DNA from: JAOUGY01 sp963785075
Lineage (GTDB): Bacteria > Actinomycetota > Acidimicrobiia > Spongiisociales > ZC4RG35
Assembly: GCA_963785075.1 (NCBI GenBank)
Contig: CAWATW010000004.1
Location: forward strand, 62,001-126,000
Reading direction: 5' to 3'
DNA: 64,000 bases
Shown here: positions 34,631 to 43,195 of the stretch, piece after piece
Position numbering within the stretch: the stretch's first letter is position 1
Layout of the letters: every line of letters begins with the position of its first letter
Program-made: the position numbers and the translations under genes
The notes under the pieces: generated by a model
What the model saw: the letters and a program-made list of their open reading frames with translations, nothing else
What the model was told of the DNA's origin: nothing
Database searches by the model: none

Positions 34631-35104
34631 TCATGTGCGTGTCCAGCTTCCACTGCGTCCACCGTGCTTCTCGAGCAGCCGAACCTCTCGCACCCTCACG
34701 CCTCGCTCCAGGCCCTTCACCATGTCGTACAGCGCCAACGCAGCGGTCATGACTGCTGTCATGGCCTCCATCTCGACCCCCGTCCGCCCCAGCGTGCGAG
34801 TGGTGGCGACGATTCGAGCACCCTCAGGATGGGGGCCCACATCCACGGTCACGCCGGTGAGGGCGATGGGATGACACAGCGGCACCAGATCAGAAGTTCG
34901 CTTGGCGCCCATGATTCCGGCGAGGCGCACCGACGCCAAGGCGTCGCCTTTCGGAAGTGCGCCGGCGAAGAGCTTCGTCGCCACCTCCTCGGACATGGCG
35001 ACGACACACTCGGCGGTGGCGGAGCGTTCGGTCTCTGGCTTTTCTCCCACGTCCACCATGTGGACCTCGCCCGCCTCGTCGAGATGCGGGAACTCAGAGC
35101 TCAC
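34631..35104 (-). CDS. moaC: Cyclic pyranopterin monophosphate synthase MoaC
   Basis: A 157-residue protein with all MoaC hallmarks: 'LPKGDALASVRLAGIMGAK', 'LVPLCHPIALTGV' and 'GVEMEAMTAVMTAALALYDM'. It converts the MoaA product to cyclic pyranopterin monophosphate in molybdenum cofactor synthesis. It overlaps the end of moeA by 11 nt and is in the same operon. Moco made through this pathway is needed by the Mo hydroxylase of the 14.7-25.6 kb operon. A 225-bp gap to the next gene follows, holding only a tiny unassigned ORF. Confidence 0.95.
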   Translation of the reverse strand: MSSEFPHLDEAGEVHMVDVGEKPETERSATAECVVAMSEEVATKLFAGALPKGDALASVRLAGIMGAKRTSDLVPLCHPIALTGVTVDVGPHPEGARIVATTRTLGRTGVEMEAMTAVMTAALALYDMVKGLERGVRVREVRLLEKHGGRSGSWTRT

Positions 35105-36332
35105 CCAACACCTCGACGGTGGACCTGGACTCGGGCCAGCGGAACATCTCGAGGGTCACCGGTTCGCCGGCGTCTATCACGTCGGTTCCCTGGGGAACGA
35201 CCGCGAACGCGGTGGCGTTCGCCGCCGCCGACAGCACGTTCGAATCCTGGCCACCCGCGCTGGCGGCTTCGAACCCGTCGTCGGTCTGGCTGAAGACCAC
35301 ACGAAGGAACACCGTCTTCGCCGGGTCCGTCTCCACCCGATGCGCCATCGTGGCTGGAATTCGCCGCCGAAACGTCAGATGGCTCCCCATCATCGTGAGC
35401 AGCGAAGGGCGGGCAAACTGTTCGAAGGCCACCATCACACTCACGGGGTTGCCAGGTAGGCCGAACAGCGGGGTCGAGCCGATGAATCCGAACGCAAACG
35501 GTTTGGCCGGCTGCATCGCCACCTTCCACAGGTCGATGTCGCCGAGCTCGGTGAGCACGGCCTTCACGAGGTCGTACTCTCCCATCGACACTCCGCCCGA
35601 CGTGAATACCGCATCACACTCGTCGGCCGCCCGTTCGAGGGTGGACCGCATCCGCTGAGCATCGTCGGGGATGATCCCGTAGTCGTGAATGTCGACGCCG
35701 AGCTCAGACAGAAGGCCGACGAGAAGCGGGCGATTGGCATCTCTGATCCAACCCGGTTCCAGGCGTTGGGTCTCGGGGGGTTGAACCTCATCACCGGTCG
35801 ACATCACGCCGACTCGTGGACGCCGGTGCACCGTGGGCGCCGGAATCCCAACCGCTGCAAGCACCCCGAGATGGGGTGGTGTCAGCCGGGTACCTGACGA
35901 GAAGACCACCTGGCCGGCCGCCACGTCACCGCCGGCGGCCCTCACGGCGGTCCCGACCGGGGGGTTGGCCTTGATGACCACCGTTCCGTTCTCCGATTCG
36001 GTGTCCTCGACCTTGACGACGGTGTCGGCGCCGTCGGGAATGGGGGCACCCGTCATGATCTTGATGGCACCGCCCGGCACCACAGATCCCACCGCGACAT
36101 GTCCGGCCGCAACATCCTCGCTCACAGTGAGCGCCGTCGGCGGACCGGACAGATCTGCGTGGCGGATGGCGAACCCGTCCATGGCCGAATTGGAGAACGG
36201 GGGCACGTCGTGGGGAGCGACCACGTCATCGGCGAGCGCCAGCCCTGCACAGTTCCAGATCGGGACCCGCACGGACGGCAGCGGCCGCATGCTGCTGACA
36301 ACGGTGCGCTGGGCCTCGGGCAGCGGGATCAC
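35094..36332 (-). CDS. moeA: Molybdopterin molybdotransferase MoeA (gephyrin-like Glp)
   Basis: A 412-residue protein from the GTG at 36332, which overlaps the galU stop as GTGA. Typical MoeA blocks are 'PPFSNSAMDGFAIR', 'IKIMTGAPIPDGADTVVKVE', 'FTSGGVSMGEYD' and 'LFGLPGNPVSVMV'. The enzyme inserts molybdate into adenylylated molybdopterin. In Actinobacteria the copy beside galU and a GlpR/SepX-like gene is the gephyrin-like Glp, which in corynebacteria also takes part in division. Which role applies here cannot be told from sequence, but the neighbourhood fits Glp. Upstream in-frame sequence is non-protein-like and excluded. Confidence 0.92.
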   Translation of the reverse strand: MIPLPEAQRTVVSSMRPLPSVRVPIWNCAGLALADDVVAPHDVPPFSNSAMDGFAIRHADLSGPPTALTVSEDVAAGHVAVGSVVPGGAIKIMTGAPIPDGADTVVKVEDTESENGTVVIKANPPVGTAVRAAGGDVAAGQVVFSSGTRLTPPHLGVLAAVGIPAPTVHRRPRVGVMSTGDEVQPPETQRLEPGWIRDANRPLLVGLLSELGVDIHDYGIIPDDAQRMRSTLERAADECDAVFTSGGVSMGEYDLVKAVLTELGDIDLWKVAMQPAKPFAFGFIGSTPLFGLPGNPVSVMVAFEQFARPSLLTMMGSHLTFRRRIPATMAHRVETDPAKTVFLRVVFSQTDDGFEAASAGGQDSNVLSAAANATAFAVVPQGTDVIDAGEPVTLEMFRWPESRSTVEVLGEL

Positions 36333-37150
36333 GAGTCGAGCCGATCCCGCAAGTACGACTCGAAAGCGTACCCGAACTGCTTCAACCCGAGTTCCACGGA
36401 GGCCTCCAGCAGCCCGATCGGGTTGCCGACGTCGAGCAGGTCCGCCGAGGCAACCGAACCTCGCAGGCGCCCGCGAAGGCCGAGCTCGTTGATCGCATCG
36501 GTGAGTTGGATCTCGCCGCCGTGTCCCGGAGGCTGATTGTCCAAGATGTCGAAGACCTCCGGGGTGAACAGATAGCGCCCGATGAGACCGAGCCGCGAAG
36601 GGGCACGTTCCACGCCGGGCTTTTCGACCGCCCCGGACAGCTCGAGCGGTCGATCCTCCTCGGTTCCCGCCGGGATCACAACGCCATATCGGGAAAGGAA
36701 CTCGTCCTCGAGCCGGCGGAGACACATGACGGACGTCTTGCCTCCGTCGGACTCGGCCACCAGCGACGGCAAGACGTCCTGTCCGGGTCGAACGATGTTG
36801 TCGGCAAGGAGACAGAAGAACGGCCGGTCACGGACCATTTCACGCGCTTCGTACACGGCGTGGCCGAGCCCGAGCGGCTCTTCCTGGACCACCGGCCGAA
36901 TACGCACGTGCTCGATGCCGCGCAGTCTGTCCTCGACCAGAAAATGCTGCTGGATCAGGTGGCCGACTTCGAGGTCCACCACCAGAACGGCTTCGGTCGC
37001 CCCGGCGCGGGCCGCCTCTTCCACGGCGTATTGAATGGCCGGGCGGTCGACCACGGTGAGCAGGGCCTTGGGAACGACACGCGTGGCAGGGCGCATCCGC
37101 GTGCCTCTTCCCGCAGCCGGGATGACTGCAACTTCGATCCGTTCGCTCAT
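36329..37150 (-). CDS. galU: UTP-glucose-1-phosphate uridylyltransferase GalU
   Basis: A 273-residue nucleotidyltransferase with the N-terminal GalU signature 'AVIPAAGRGTRMRPATR' followed by 'VVPKALLTVVDRPAIQYAV', the 'LADNIVRPG' metal site and 'YGVVIPAGTEEDR'. It makes UDP-glucose for cell-envelope and storage polymers. The ATG at 37150 overlaps the plsY stop as ATGA, and its own stop overlaps moeA by 4 nt, so plsY-galU-moeA-moaC form a tight operon. Confidence 0.93.
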   Translation of the reverse strand: MSERIEVAVIPAAGRGTRMRPATRVVPKALLTVVDRPAIQYAVEEAARAGATEAVLVVDLEVGHLIQQHFLVEDRLRGIEHVRIRPVVQEEPLGLGHAVYEAREMVRDRPFFCLLADNIVRPGQDVLPSLVAESDGGKTSVMCLRRLEDEFLSRYGVVIPAGTEEDRPLELSGAVEKPGVERAPSRLGLIGRYLFTPEVFDILDNQPPGHGGEIQLTDAINELGLRGRLRGSVASADLLDVGNPIGLLEASVELGLKQFGYAFESYLRDRLDS

Positions 37151-37743
37151 GTTGGAACCCTCTGCTCCGATCCTCTGATCATTCGTTTGATGTTGGGGGC
37201 ATGCCGAATCAAGATCAAGACGACCATCGCGGCCAACCAGCCGAGCGCCGCCCCTCTCGTACCTTGCCAGATCGCCAGGGGAAGCGTGGCTGCGACCGCG
37301 GCCAGCGAGGCGATCGACGCCACTTTGAAGACCTTGGCGATCACCACCCACCCGACCGCCAGCACCGCGGCCACGACCGGAAGGGTGAACAGGAGTGCGC
37401 CGGCGGCGGTGGCGACACCCTTTCCACCCTTGAAACGGTGAAAGACCGGATAGCAGTGGCCGGCAACCGCCAAGAACCCTGCTGCCAGCGCTATCGGCTC
37501 GTTTCCCGGATCGCCGGCGCCTACCGCCAGCCATCCGATGGCGGCTGCGATGACGCCCTTCATCGCATCGCCGAGAAACACCATCGCAGCCGGACCCTTC
37601 CCCAAAGTCCGCAAGACATTGGAGGCACCGGGATTTCCGCTCCCGACCTTGTGGATGTCGACACCATGTGCTCGCGCCACCACGACGGCGAAGTCGAGGC
37701 TTCCGATGAGATAGGCGCCGACGAGGGCCAGCCATGTGGGCAT
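37147..37743 (-). CDS. plsY: Glycerol-3-phosphate acyltransferase PlsY
   Basis: A 198-residue membrane protein with 'AYLIGSLDFAVVVAR', 'GSGNPGASNVLRTLGKG' and 'FHRFKGGKGVATAAG', the three conserved loops of PlsY. It transfers acyl from acyl-phosphate to glycerol-3-phosphate, the first step of phospholipid synthesis. The ATG at 37743 gives the usual five-helix protein. It is the first gene of the plsY-galU-moeA-moaC run and is divergent from fmdB. Confidence 0.95.
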   Translation of the reverse strand: MPTWLALVGAYLIGSLDFAVVVARAHGVDIHKVGSGNPGASNVLRTLGKGPAAMVFLGDAMKGVIAAAIGWLAVGAGDPGNEPIALAAGFLAVAGHCYPVFHRFKGGKGVATAAGALLFTLPVVAAVLAVGWVVIAKVFKVASIASLAAVAATLPLAIWQGTRGAALGWLAAMVVLILIRHAPNIKRMIRGSEQRVPT

Positions 37744-37944
37744 GAGGTCAGAGGTTAGGGGTCGGAGAGGCGGGGCACCACGTCCATCCGACGTTGTCTC
37801 TGGCTCCGGAGGCCACATGCCGGCGATCGCCGGGCATCGGAGGCCGGTGATCGAGCCCCGTCGATGCGGGCAGCCGAGGTGAGGGGAATCACCGGTCCGG
37901 TAGAATGGTTGTTTCGTCCTGCCAGATCCATCCGGAGTCCATTG

Positions 37945-38259
37945 ATGCCCACGTACGAGTACGCCTGCAAGAAGTGCGGCGAGAACTTCGAAGTCTTTCG
38001 GTCGTTCAGCGCCAAGCCACTCAAGAAGCACCCAGATTGCGGAGGCGAACTGACGAAAGTCTTCCACGCCCGCGGCGTCGTGTTCAAGGGATCGGGGTTC
38101 TACGCCACAGACTCTCGCCCCAAGGAGGACACTTCCGGGTCGACATCGAGCCCCAAGCCCAAGGACGGCGCAACCTCTTCATCGTCCAAGACATCCAAAG
38201 ACAGCTCGACGACATCATCGACCTCGTCGACCTCGTCGGACTCGTCCTCGTCGAGCTAG
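37945..38259 (+). CDS. FmdB family zinc-ribbon protein
   Basis: A 104-residue protein with the FmdB/CxxC zinc-ribbon start 'PTYEYACKKCGENFEVF' and a second cysteine, 'PDCGGELTKVFHARGVVFKG'. After 'GSGFYATDSR' comes a low-complexity Ser/Thr/Lys tail (about 60-104) that is longer than usual. The family is named after an amidase-operon regulator, but its function is unknown. A TAGAAT -10-like hexamer lies at 37901-37906. The next gene begins 4 nt after its stop. Confidence 0.85.
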   Translation: MPTYEYACKKCGENFEVFRSFSAKPLKKHPDCGGELTKVFHARGVVFKGSGFYATDSRPKEDTSGSTSSPKPKDGATSSSSKTSKDSSTTSSTSSTSSDSSSSS

Positions 38260-38263
38260 CCCG

Positions 38264-39004
38264 GTGACCTCGCTCGTCGTTGCGGGCGACTGGCACGCCG
38301 ACACCGATCACGCCCTTCGGATCATCGATGCCGCCTCCCGCCGGGGCATCGAACGGATCCTCCAGACCGGGGACTTTGGATACTGGCCGAGGCATCCCGT
38401 TGGTATCGAATACCTGCAACGCGTGGCCGCGCGATGTATCGAGCGCGGTGTCTCCATCTGGTTCTGCGACGGCAACCACGAAGATCACTCGCGCCTTCGA
38501 CACGGCTCCGCCGAGGGACCCGTCGCAGTGGCGCCCTCGCTGTGGTGGGTGCCTCGCGGCACGGTGATCGAGTGGGAAGGCCGGCGAATCCTGTTCATGG
38601 GGGGAGCTGTCTCGGTCGACCAACCTCGCAGGACCCCTGGATACGACTGGTTCTCCCAGGAGATCCCAACAGACGAAGACTTCGAGCGTGCGAGCCGCAC
38701 CGGACCGATCGACGTCGTGATCGCCCACGAAGGTCTGCCCGGAACGTCGCTCCGGTCGACGTACAAGGCATTCATCCCGCCTGAGATCGTGGCACGGGCC
38801 GACGACGTCCGAACCAGAATGGGCGACCTGGCCGATCGTCTTCAGCCGCAGTTGTGGTTCCACGGTCACTGGCATCACCGAATGTCGGCGATGCGAAACG
38901 GTGTGCGCGTCGAGCTGCTCAACGAGAGTCGCGGGCCTTTCAACGAGACCGCCGTGACCCTTGATCTCGAGACACTGGGGCTGGAGGAACTAGGAGAGCT
39001 CTGA
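38264..39004 (+). CDS. Calcineurin-like metallophosphoesterase
   Basis: A 246-residue protein with the phosphoesterase motifs in order: 'GDWHAD' (D-x-H), 'QTGDFGYW' (GD), 'CDGNHEDH' (GNHE), 'VIAHEG' and 'WFHGHWHH' (GH-x-H). These bind a dinuclear metal centre. It begins 4 nt after fmdB and is probably co-transcribed. The substrate may be a nucleotide, phospholipid or protein; no clue is present. It overlaps the convergent DUF3152 gene by 15 nt. Confidence 0.88.
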   Translation: MTSLVVAGDWHADTDHALRIIDAASRRGIERILQTGDFGYWPRHPVGIEYLQRVAARCIERGVSIWFCDGNHEDHSRLRHGSAEGPVAVAPSLWWVPRGTVIEWEGRRILFMGGAVSVDQPRRTPGYDWFSQEIPTDEDFERASRTGPIDVVIAHEGLPGTSLRSTYKAFIPPEIVARADDVRTRMGDLADRLQPQLWFHGHWHHRMSAMRNGVRVELLNESRGPFNETAVTLDLETLGLEELGEL

Positions 39005-39679
39005 GGGAGTGGGCCATCCATTCGGCACGCATGCTCCGGTCGTCTTCGTCTGCTGCATCATCAAGGGAGCAAGATCGCCCGCCCCTGTACAGTCGCGATG
39101 ACCATGGCCAAGGCCGTGGCCCACCTCGTGGTTGATCATGTAGGTGCGGTACTCGGCGAGCCGGTCGCCGAAGTCGGAGGCTCCGTTCTGCCAACGATCG
39201 AAGTTCAGCAGCGCCCGGGAGCCGTCCCAACACGAGAAGATGCCCCCCGTCCTGAGCGGAAGGCAGTAGTCGTCGACGACGCTCGGCGAGGCAAGGGTGA
39301 CTCGAAGGTCCGGCGCCTCGTCCACACGCTGGACTGCGAAGGTGCCGGCGCCGACCCAGCTCCGATCGTCGCCGAGGGTCAATTCGACGACCCTCGCAAA
39401 ACAAGCAGGATCGACGGGCAATCCCTCTTCGACCTCCACCGCGTATCGGATCACATCCCCATCGTCACCGGACACCTCGCTCTCACCCTCGACCACCACC
39501 AGGTCGCCTCCCGGGCGGAGCGGACGGCGATCGTTGATGCAGGAGGCCCCGAGCTCGATCTGCGGTCCCTTCACGATGAGCTGAGGCAGATAGACCCCCT
39601 GTCCGAACGTGTGCCCACCACTGGCCGGGGCCAAGGTGGTGGCAAACAGCAGGGCGAGCATGATCATGGGACGGAGCAC
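38990..39679 (-). CDS. Secreted DUF3152 protein with zinc-metallopeptidase motif
   Basis: A 229-residue exported protein (signal peptide about 1-22, no lipobox). The DUF3152 hallmark is the elongated site 'INHEVGHGLGHGHRDC' (HExxHxxGxGH, zinc site of metzincin type), followed by 'LMMQQTKTTGACVPNGWPT'. DUF3152 proteins are common secreted proteins of Actinobacteria; proteolysis is likely from the motif but has not been shown. It stands alone between the phosphoesterase and a SAF-domain gene. Confidence 0.85.
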   Translation of the reverse strand: MLRPMIMLALLFATTLAPASGGHTFGQGVYLPQLIVKGPQIELGASCINDRRPLRPGGDLVVVEGESEVSGDDGDVIRYAVEVEEGLPVDPACFARVVELTLGDDRSWVGAGTFAVQRVDEAPDLRVTLASPSVVDDYCLPLRTGGIFSCWDGSRALLNFDRWQNGASDFGDRLAEYRTYMINHEVGHGLGHGHRDCTGAGDLAPLMMQQTKTTGACVPNGWPTPSELS

Positions 39680-39753
39680 GCCGCCACGCTACCGGTCGAA
39701 TCGGCGGAATCGAACCCCTTCCCTGCAGCAGCGGCGACAGATACCTTCGCCGC

Positions 39754-40281
39754 ATGTTCCTGCTCTCCAAACCACCCGTGCTTCGGTGGGTGACGGCGAC
39801 GATCCTGGTCGCCATTGCCCTGTGGGCGGACCTACGCCCCTCGGCCACGGTGGAACACCCGGTCGCCATCGGCGAGATCCCGGCTCGGGATGAGGTCACG
39901 GTCGGAGACGTACGGATGGTCGATGTACCAGCCGGACTCCTGGAGCCCGTCGAGCTCCCGTTCATCGCCGGCCGCCGGATCGCCCCCGGCGACCCCATCC
40001 TCGCAACGGACATGAGCGTCGACGAGGCGACGCCCCCGCAAGGATGGCTGCTGGTGCAATTGGCGGTCCCCGACGGTGCCGGACCGGGGAGCCCTGTCGT
40101 TGTGATCGTGAGCGGGATGGATCCGGACCCGGCAACGCGACACGACGGTGTGGTGGTCTCGGTCGGTGTCGACGATGGCTTCGGCGGCGAGCTTGCGGGA
40201 TGCGCGTTTCCGCCCGACGACGCCGCCATCGTGGCTGTCGCCGCAGCCGAGAACCGGATCAGCGTGCTGATCGGAGGCTGA
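39754..40281 (+). CDS. SAF-domain membrane-anchored protein
   Basis: A 175-residue protein with one N-terminal transmembrane helix (about 10-26), then a SAF-type beta-clip domain ('EIPARDEVTVGDVRMVDVP', 'FIAGRRIAPGDPILATDM'). Such domains occur in CpaB/FlgA-like pilus and flagellum assembly proteins and in stand-alone actinobacterial proteins. No pilus genes are nearby, so the role is open. ATG start at 39754; divergent from the DUF3152 gene. Confidence 0.7.
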   Translation: MFLLSKPPVLRWVTATILVAIALWADLRPSATVEHPVAIGEIPARDEVTVGDVRMVDVPAGLLEPVELPFIAGRRIAPGDPILATDMSVDEATPPQGWLLVQLAVPDGAGPGSPVVVIVSGMDPDPATRHDGVVVSVGVDDGFGGELAGCAFPPDDAAIVAVAAAENRISVLIGG

Positions 40282-40319
40282 ACGATCGGGGCGCCAGACA
40301 TCCCATGACCGGCGTCGGA

Positions 40320-41054
40320 TCAACGAAGGACGCGGCGAAGCGGGGCCAACCCACCGGTCATGGCCACCCTGCCGTGGAGGGCGACGATGTACATCCCCGA
40401 TTCGAGCGGCAGGCTGGTGACTCCCATCTCGGCTGTCGAGAGATCCTTCGCATGGCGCTCATGTTCTTCCGCCAGCGCCATGACGCCCGCCTTGGTGAGC
40501 CGACCGCCACCGAGCGTCGCAGTCGCCACCACTATCACCGCCACCAGCGGAACCACAGTCAGGAATCCCCATCGGTCGTCGATCGACACCGCAATGCCCA
40601 TTGCCACCACAGCCGCCAGCACCGCGGATCCCACAGCCGGGGCCCGTGCGACCAGCCGATCGCGCGGCGGCACCACATACCCTGCGAGGGTCGACGGGAC
40701 CGACCCCGCCGCCTCCCGGGCCGCCGAGAGAGGAATCGTCGGCTTCCTGCCGTCGGCGGAGATGGTCGAGACCAGGGCGGCCTCGACCGGTGCCAGTTCC
40801 ACGTGCCGGCTCGGGGCCGCCACCATTGCGAGCACACCTGCTCCAGGGCGGATGTCGACGAGACCGGCCCATACCAGATAGGCGAGAGCGACATCCGCGA
40901 CACGTGACCTGCCACCTGCGAGGTAGGCGACCTCATAGAACTGCAGACGCCGCAACTCGGGAGGGCGGACGGCGACGAGCCGGCCCTGGAGGATCGCCGA
41001 TCCGGTGACCCCGAGCGCCATCAACACGAACAGCCCTACCACCACCGCCGTCAT
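40320..41054 (-). CDS. TIGR04222-type membrane protein
   Basis: A 244-residue protein with an N-terminal helix, then 'LQFYEVAYLAGGRSRVADV' and 'ALAYLVWAGLVDIRPG', the core of the TIGR04222 domain found in actinobacterial and proteobacterial membrane proteins of unknown function. Two central helices (about 140-180) and a C-terminal cytoplasmic helix region follow. It lies 24 nt downstream of the TPP-enzyme gene in the same direction, so it may be the last gene of that operon. Confidence 0.7.
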   Translation of the reverse strand: MTAVVVGLFVLMALGVTGSAILQGRLVAVRPPELRRLQFYEVAYLAGGRSRVADVALAYLVWAGLVDIRPGAGVLAMVAAPSRHVELAPVEAALVSTISADGRKPTIPLSAAREAAGSVPSTLAGYVVPPRDRLVARAPAVGSAVLAAVVAMGIAVSIDDRWGFLTVVPLVAVIVVATATLGGGRLTKAGVMALAEEHERHAKDLSTAEMGVTSLPLESGMYIVALHGRVAMTGGLAPLRRVLR

Positions 41055-41078
41055 CTCTTCACCCCCGAGCCCCCCGGC

Positions 41079-42710
41079 TCACTGTGCGTAATTGGAAGAT
41101 GCCCTCATCGTCTCCGCCAGGTGTACGTTCACCAGCGAGGGTTTGCCACTCGCCTCCGCCCGTTTCAACGCCGGCAGCACCTCTGCCGGGTCGGTGACCA
41201 GCTCCCCGTGTCCGCCTAGCGCCTCCACCACTGCGTGATAGGGACGCCGGCCGAGATCTGCCGCCACCACCCGATCTGGGAAGAACGCCTTGTGGATCGT
41301 CTTGATGTTGGCCCACACGCCGTCGTTCCCGAGCACGCCGATGATGGGGAGACCGAGCCTGACCATCGAGTCGTACTCGAAACCATTGAACCCGAACGCG
41401 CCGTCACCGAACACGATGCCCACGCGTTTCTCGGGAAACGCCACCTTGGCGGCTATGGCGAATGGGGCGCCGGTGCCGAGTGTTCCGAACGGTCCCGGAT
41501 CGAGCACATGACCCGGCTGCGACACCTGAAGCCATCGGGCGGTCGTGGACACGATGTCCCCGCCGTCGACCGCCACGATCGCGTCGGGCCCGAAGAACGC
41601 CCCGACGTCACGGCCGAAGCGCTGCGGCATCACGGGGGTCGAGTCGTCGGCTGCCTCGACCTCGAGGACTTGCTGGCGGCTTCGCTCGGCCTCCATGATC
41701 TCCGACGACCACGGACGCGGATGGGGCCGGGCGAATGAAGTCGCCGACTCGACCAACTGGTCTGCCGCCACGATCGGATCGGCGACCACCCCTACGGTCA
41801 CGGACCGGTTCCATCCCACCCTCGTGGGATCGGCATCGACCTGGATGACCACGGCGTCGGCGGGGATCGTGTCGCCGTACTTGGCGCGGAAGTCCCAATC
41901 GACGCCCAACGCGAGCACGAGATCGGCGCCCGCAAACGCTGCAGAGCGGGCATGGTTACCCAGCAGTTCGTGCCCGTGGGGAAGCGAGCCGCGAGCTCGA
42001 CTGTTGAGGAAGGTCGGTGCCTGAAGGGCTTCGGCGAGTTGTCGAATGCGATTGGCCGCACCGCCGCGAGCGCCTGCTCCGGCGAAGATCATGGGCCGTT
42101 CGGCGCTCTCGAGGAGCCCAACGATCTCAGCGAGGGTGGCGGAGTCCAGTCCGCTCAACCGGTTGGCTCGCTGGCCGATCGGCCATCGGATGGCGTCCTC
42201 GTCGACCTCGTCGAATTGCACGTCCATCGGCACGTCCAGGAACGCGGGTCCCCCACGCCCGGCGAACGCATGCCGCGACGCAGTCGCCACGTAGTCGGCG
42301 AGCCGATCCGGCTGAAAGGCAGTGCCCGCCCACGACGTGATGTCCTCGAGCATCGGGGGGTGATCCATCTCCTGGAGGCCACCCTTGAGCTCCTGACGGA
42401 GAAGGTGCCGCCCTCCCAGAAGCAACATCGGAGTACCGGCGAAGTGGGCGTTTGCGATGGCGGTCACAGCGTCGGTGACGCCAGGTCCCGCAGTGACGGC
42501 GGCCACTCCGAGCTGCCCTGTGAGCCGCCCGTACGCCTCGGCGGCGTGGGCAACCGCCTGTTCGTGCCGAAGATCGACCACCCGTATCCCCTCTGCCACA
42601 CAGCCGTCCAGGATCGGCAGGATGTGCCCACCCGTGAGGGTGAAGAGGGTGTCGACGCCTTCGTTCCTGAGGGCCCGGGCGATGACGCGCCCGCCGTGGA
42701 TCTTTGCCAT
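41079..42710 (-). CDS. Thiamine diphosphate-dependent enzyme (acetolactate synthase/oxalyl-CoA decarboxylase-like)
   Basis: A 543-residue protein with the three domains of the pyruvate-oxidase group. The catalytic glutamate is Glu50 in 'DLRHEQAVAHAAEAY', the central domain contains 'MIFAGAGARGGAANRIRQL', and the ThDP motif is GDG-x26-N ('FGDGAFGFNGFEYDSM' to 'VLGNDGVW'). It resembles catabolic acetolactate synthase, 2-hydroxyacyl-CoA lyase and oxalyl-CoA decarboxylase; I cannot choose between them. No regulatory small subunit is present, so a biosynthetic ALS is unlikely. It is the fourth gene after the aminotransferase, FAD oxidoreductase and GNAT, with gaps of 1-4 nt. Confidence 0.8.
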   Translation of the reverse strand: MAKIHGGRVIARALRNEGVDTLFTLTGGHILPILDGCVAEGIRVVDLRHEQAVAHAAEAYGRLTGQLGVAAVTAGPGVTDAVTAIANAHFAGTPMLLLGGRHLLRQELKGGLQEMDHPPMLEDITSWAGTAFQPDRLADYVATASRHAFAGRGGPAFLDVPMDVQFDEVDEDAIRWPIGQRANRLSGLDSATLAEIVGLLESAERPMIFAGAGARGGAANRIRQLAEALQAPTFLNSRARGSLPHGHELLGNHARSAAFAGADLVLALGVDWDFRAKYGDTIPADAVVIQVDADPTRVGWNRSVTVGVVADPIVAADQLVESATSFARPHPRPWSSEIMEAERSRQQVLEVEAADDSTPVMPQRFGRDVGAFFGPDAIVAVDGGDIVSTTARWLQVSQPGHVLDPGPFGTLGTGAPFAIAAKVAFPEKRVGIVFGDGAFGFNGFEYDSMVRLGLPIIGVLGNDGVWANIKTIHKAFFPDRVVAADLGRRPYHAVVEALGGHGELVTDPAEVLPALKRAEASGKPSLVNVHLAETMRASSNYAQ

Positions 42711-42714
42711 CAGC

Positions 42715-43194
42715 TCAAGCTAGTGGATCCGACGCTCCTGCCCATCCGGCAGGAGAAGTCGCGTCCAACTCGAGGCTCATCCAAACGCTGTCTTCGACCC
42801 CGAATCCATGCCGGAGATACAGCGCACGGGCACGGCGATTGTGTGCCTCGGTCTCGAGGAACACTCGGAGCATGCCTCGCCTTCGGCAATCCTCGATGAT
42901 GTGCCGGATCAACTCCGATCCGAGTCCTTCGCCGCGTCGGTCGACGTAGATCTCATCGAGCAGCGCGTCCGGTCCCCCGGACTCGACCGACCACCCCCAC
43001 GTGACCACGGCGTAACCCGCCACACCACGAGCGTGTTCGATGACCCAGACCACGCCGCTGTCGTCGCTCTCGAGCAGGGGCAAGAGACCCGACTTCACTC
43101 GACTGTGATCGATCGCGTGCCGGTCGTGGACCGAGTATCGCTCGGCCAGCACCAGCAGGCTGCCGAGATCGTCCACACCACCTCGCCGGATCAC
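42715..43194 (-). CDS. GNAT family N-acetyltransferase
   Basis: A 159-residue protein with the full GNAT core: 'LLDEIYVDRRGEGLGSELI' (motif A, R-x-x-G-x-G) and 'FLETEAHNRRARALYLRHGF' (motif B). The GTG at 43194 lies one base after the stop of the FAD oxidoreductase gene, which supports this start over the longer frame. It sits between FAD oxidoreductase and TPP enzyme genes, so an amine or amino acid substrate is likely. No specific acceptor is indicated. Confidence 0.85.
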   Translation of the reverse strand: MIRRGGVDDLGSLLVLAERYSVHDRHAIDHSRVKSGLLPLLESDDSGVVWVIEHARGVAGYAVVTWGWSVESGGPDALLDEIYVDRRGEGLGSELIRHIIEDCRRRGMLRVFLETEAHNRRARALYLRHGFGVEDSVWMSLELDATSPAGWAGASDPLA

Positions 43195-43195
43195 G

